Both the position numbers and the translations under genes were made by a program. The notes under the pieces are model-generated. The model was given only the letters and a program-made list of their open reading frames with translations, did no database searches and had not been told where the DNA came from. Of a stretch of 28,189 nucleotides of DNA, positions 25,377-28,189 are shown one piece after another; the stretch's first letter is position 1; each line of letters opens with the position of its first letter. This DNA comes from an uncultured Prevotella sp. (GTDB lineage: Bacteria; Bacteroidota; Bacteroidia; Bacteroidales; Bacteroidaceae): assembly GCA_934190685.1 (NCBI GenBank), contig CAKPTK010000014.1, forward strand, positions 1-28,189, given 5' to 3'.

Positions 25377-26624
25377 ATGCAGGAAACGATAACACTCGAC
25401 ATGCTACAATCGGCGGGCATTGGTGCCCTCGCCCTTGTAATAGGAATGATGATGACAAGGAAAATAGCATTTCTACAAAAATTCTGCATTCCCTCACCCG
25501 TCTCTGGTGGACTGCTCTTTTCCATCGCCACCCTCATTGTCTACAAGACTTGCAATGTGGAAATATCCTTCGATGGTACCTTGAAAGACGCTTTTATGCT
25601 CGCCTTCTTCACCGCTGTAGGCTTCCAATCCAATCTGAAAGTACTACGCCAAGGTGGCAAGACGCTCATCACCATGCTTTGTCTCTTGGTCATCATCATC
25701 GCAGCACAGAACCTCGCGCCACTTGCCATCACGCGAATACTTGAAGTAAACCCTCTTATCGGCATGGCTGCCGGATCCATTTCCATGGCGGGAGGACACG
25801 GCACTGCAGGAGGTTTCAGCGCCGTGCTTGAGCAATTGGGATTGGAGGGTGCCGCCACCATCTCCATGGCTTCAGCCACCTTTGGCCTCATCGCAGGTTC
25901 GATGATTGGCGGTCCCATCGCCGAGCGGCTCATTCGCAAGAAACTGGCCACCGAACATATGGAACCCAAAGACTACACTATCGACCCTGCCATGGCAGGA
26001 ATAGAGAGCGAGGAATCACTGCCAACAGGACAGGAAAAACACTTGAGCACCAACGAACAGGAATTCCGCCAATACGCCACCGCCACCTATGCCCTGCTCA
26101 TTGTCATGGCATTGGGCACCTTGGCGAGTATCCTACTGTCGAAGACGGGTATCACTTTTCCAACCTATTTCGGCGCACTGCTCGTCGCTGCCCTCACACG
26201 CAATGTTCTCGAGCACACACAATACCGTAGTCTTTTGCCCATGGAGAAAATTGTCAGTGTGGGCAACATCTGCCTATCTGTCTTTCTCGGCATGGCAATG
26301 ATCTCGCTCAAACTTTGGGAGCTGCAAGCACTGGCCTATCCACTGACCATCATCCTCGCCACACAAGTGGTACTGATGGGCGTCATAGCATGGTTCGTGG
26401 CGTTTCCACTGCTCGGACAAGACTACGACGCTGCCGTGCTCGTGGCGGGTGTCTGTGGATTCGGACTCGGTGCCACCCCAAACGCCATGGCCAACATGAG
26501 CGCCGTGTGCTACAAATACCATTACTCCGCCAAACCTTTCCTTATCGTCCCCATCATCGGCGCCATGTTTGTTGACCTCATCAACACTGGTATCATCTCT
26601 GCCTTCCTCAGTTGGATTGGCTGA
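25377..26624 (+). CDS. gltS: Sodium/glutamate symporter GltS
   Basis: 415 residues, a polytopic inner-membrane protein with two inverted halves, each with a Gly-rich re-entrant loop: GSISMAGGHGTAGGFSAV (133-150) and GFGLGATPNAMANMSAV (361-377). IPSPVSGGLL near residue 38 is also typical of the family. The halves are joined by a hydrophilic, acidic linker at about 195-225 (MEPKDYTIDPAMAGIESEES). It imports glutamate with sodium. The gene is a single unit with its own promoter. Confidence 0.94.
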   Translation: MQETITLDMLQSAGIGALALVIGMMMTRKIAFLQKFCIPSPVSGGLLFSIATLIVYKTCNVEISFDGTLKDAFMLAFFTAVGFQSNLKVLRQGGKTLITMLCLLVIIIAAQNLAPLAITRILEVNPLIGMAAGSISMAGGHGTAGGFSAVLEQLGLEGAATISMASATFGLIAGSMIGGPIAERLIRKKLATEHMEPKDYTIDPAMAGIESEESLPTGQEKHLSTNEQEFRQYATATYALLIVMALGTLASILLSKTGITFPTYFGALLVAALTRNVLEHTQYRSLLPMEKIVSVGNICLSVFLGMAMISLKLWELQALAYPLTIILATQVVLMGVIAWFVAFPLLGQDYDAAVLVAGVCGFGLGATPNAMANMSAVCYKYHYSAKPFLIVPIIGAMFVDLINTGIISAFLSWIG

Positions 26625-26660
26625 CATCAAAAGGATTTTCCTAAAACCATCACCTCTTTT

Positions 26661-26692
26661 CTTGCATATTCCTATGGTTTGTACTACCTTTG
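26661..26692 (+). promoter_or_regulatory. Promoter of partial GH106-like gene
   Basis: CTTG (26661-26664, one base off TTTG), a 20-nt gap, then TACCTTTG (26685-26692). Transcription would begin near 26699, about 33 nt before the ATG at 26732. Confidence 0.75.
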
Positions 26693-26731
26693 CGGTGTAA
26701 ACCAATTTCTAAAACCAACAAACCGTATTAT

Positions 26732-28189
26732 ATGCACAGATTTTTCATTTCCATCGCCATGCTGTGCTGCGCCACCCTTAGCAGTATGGCACAACACGCA
26801 TGGCAAGGCATCCACAAACCATCCATCACACAACTCGAGCAAACCTTCAGTACCCCAACCAACGACTATGCCAACCACGTCATCTGGGGATTGCAAGGCA
26901 ACATCGACCGCACCATCATCCGCAACAACCTCGACTCCATCCGTAGCCATGGTTTCCGCAACGTCATCATCGAGCCAGGCTATCGTATGCCCAACAAATA
27001 TCTCTCCGACGGATATTTCCGCATGGTGGCGGACATCGTCAAGGAGGTAAAGGCACGCAAGATGAACATGTGGATTATCGATGAAGGCAAATATCCATCA
27101 GGTTTCGCCGGCGGACTCTTCAGTCAACGACGCCCCGACCTGCGCATGCAAGCACTCATCGCCGATGGCGACAGCGTGAAAGCAGACTTCCGCACAGGAC
27201 AGACCCGCTGCGTCAATGACCCGACAGGAGCCAAGACCACCGACAACTCCTTAATGGATTACATGAACCCCAAAGCCACTCAACAATTCCTTGACTGGAC
27301 ACACGAAGGCTACAAGCGTGTGGTCGGCAAGGAGATGGGCCGCACCATCCTCGGATTCCGTGGAGATGAGCCCGATTACAACCACGTGCCATACACTCCC
27401 GGTATCCTCGATACGTTCAAACAGCAGAAGGGCTATGACGCACGTCCTTATCTCAAATCGCTCTTCAGCGAAGGCGGCACTATGGAACAGCGTCTCTTCC
27501 GCGCCGACTATTGGGACGTATGGTCGAAGCTATTCGCACACAACTACTTCCAAAAGGAAAGCGAATGGTGTGAGCGCAACGGCATGGCACATATCACTCA
27601 CCTTAACAACGACCACCGAATGGAGCGTAATATCAGATGTAGCGGTTCCCTGTTCCGTTGCCTCCGGCAAGCGACCATCCCCGGTGTCGACGCCATTTGG
27701 AACCAAATATGGCCTGACACCATCAACGACTTCCCAAAGTTCGCCTCCTCCGTCGCCCACGTATGGGGCAAGCCGAGAGTATTCAGCGAGTCCTTTGCCG
27801 CCTACTTCAACACTCCCACTGTACCTGAAGCAAAATACGTGCTCGACTATCAATATGCCCGGGGCATTAACTTCTTCGAGTTTATGTTCTGGTCGGCGGA
27901 CGCCAATGGTAAGGGGTGGCTCACGCAACCCGGTATCAAGCCTCTCAATGCTTACGCCAACCGCATCTCCTACCTTCTCTCACAAGGTATACCAGGTGCC
28001 CGCGTGGCTATGTACTACCCCATTTCTTCCCTATGGATGCGTGACAGCCAAATAGCAGCTCGCAACCGTCGGATTTCCCAACTTCTCATCCGTGAGCACC
28101 ACGACTTTGACTATGTCGACGACGACGCGCTCCAAGAAGGCCTAACCATGGGGAACGGATGGTTGGAAAACCTAAGTGGACAGAAATAC
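26732..28189 (+). CDS. GH106-like glycoside hydrolase, 5' part of gene
   Basis: 486 codons are open from the ATG at 26732 to the last base, so the C-terminus lies outside the window. A signal peptide (MHRFFISIAMLCCATLSSMA) is present. IWGLQGNI (51-58), VIIEPGYRMPNKYLSDGYFR, DEGKYPSGFAGG (117-128) and LGFRGDEPDYNHVPYTP (from 207) follow the layout of GH106-like enzymes, with D211-E212 a likely active-site pair. WNQIWPD and FFEFMFWSADANGKGW lie further on. It is clearly different from the GH106 enzyme at 16223 and resembles it only in the shared N-terminal pattern. It may act on rhamnose or another deoxy-sugar; the substrate is uncertain. Confidence 0.8.
   Translation, partial: MHRFFISIAMLCCATLSSMAQHAWQGIHKPSITQLEQTFSTPTNDYANHVIWGLQGNIDRTIIRNNLDSIRSHGFRNVIIEPGYRMPNKYLSDGYFRMVADIVKEVKARKMNMWIIDEGKYPSGFAGGLFSQRRPDLRMQALIADGDSVKADFRTGQTRCVNDPTGAKTTDNSLMDYMNPKATQQFLDWTHEGYKRVVGKEMGRTILGFRGDEPDYNHVPYTPGILDTFKQQKGYDARPYLKSLFSEGGTMEQRLFRADYWDVWSKLFAHNYFQKESEWCERNGMAHITHLNNDHRMERNIRCSGSLFRCLRQATIPGVDAIWNQIWPDTINDFPKFASSVAHVWGKPRVFSESFAAYFNTPTVPEAKYVLDYQYARGINFFEFMFWSADANGKGWLTQPGIKPLNAYANRISYLLSQGIPGARVAMYYPISSLWMRDSQIAARNRRISQLLIREHHDFDYVDDDALQEGLTMGNGWLENLSGQKY

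Overview
The window looks like a chromosomal segment of a Prevotella/Segatella-type member of the Bacteroidales. Four things point there. Almost every transcription unit starts at a Bacteroidota promoter (-7 TAnnTTTG, sometimes with TTTG 19-20 nt upstream). Shine-Dalgarno sequences are absent or weak. Several secreted plant-polysaccharide hydrolases are present, and the xylanase has a YYNLQGQR-type C-terminus. GroES/GroEL and GlnRS are of ordinary bacterial type. No tRNA, rRNA, insertion sequence, phage gene or CRISPR array was seen.

Layout. 1-1713 is the 3' part of a GH10 xylanase gene. 1827-3872 (minus) is an ABC-transporter operon ending in a short YtrA-like GntR regulator. 4056-4994 (plus) is a FabK/nitronate-monooxygenase-type flavoprotein. 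5111-8269 (minus) holds glnS followed by a TPR protein. 8270-9027 is a long non-coding stretch with a 22-bp tandem repeat, an 18-bp perfect palindrome and a promoter-to-terminator unit that looks like a small RNA gene. 9028-10768 (minus) encodes a 56-residue membrane protein and a sugar-kinase-like/RapZ-C fusion. 10774-11252 carries a tandemly duplicated promoter region and a second promoter-to-terminator unit without an ORF. 11253-13184 (minus) is groES-groEL. 13298-14707 (minus) is a single-chain ThrE-type exporter.

From 14931 everything is on the plus strand: a GH105 unsaturated rhamnogalacturonyl hydrolase, a GH106-type alpha-L-rhamnosidase, a membrane-anchored serine hydrolase of the beta-lactamase/PBP family, a MATE exporter, a DUF3737 beta-helix protein, a PatB/MalY C-S lyase, a GH43 enzyme, the glutamate symporter gltS, and a GH106-like enzyme cut off by the window end.

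Working together: GH105, GH106, GH43 and the partial GH106-like enzyme all have signal peptides. They would suit stepwise removal of unsaturated uronate, rhamnose and arabinose-type residues from pectic rhamnogalacturonan, while GH10 attacks xylan. No SusC/SusD pair, polysaccharide lyase or hybrid two-component sensor is in view, so this is a loose group of carbohydrate-active genes rather than a complete polysaccharide utilisation locus. The least explained parts are the two candidate small RNAs, the duplicated promoter that may make a leaderless mRNA, the kinase-RapZ fusion, and the repeat/palindrome cluster upstream of glnS.
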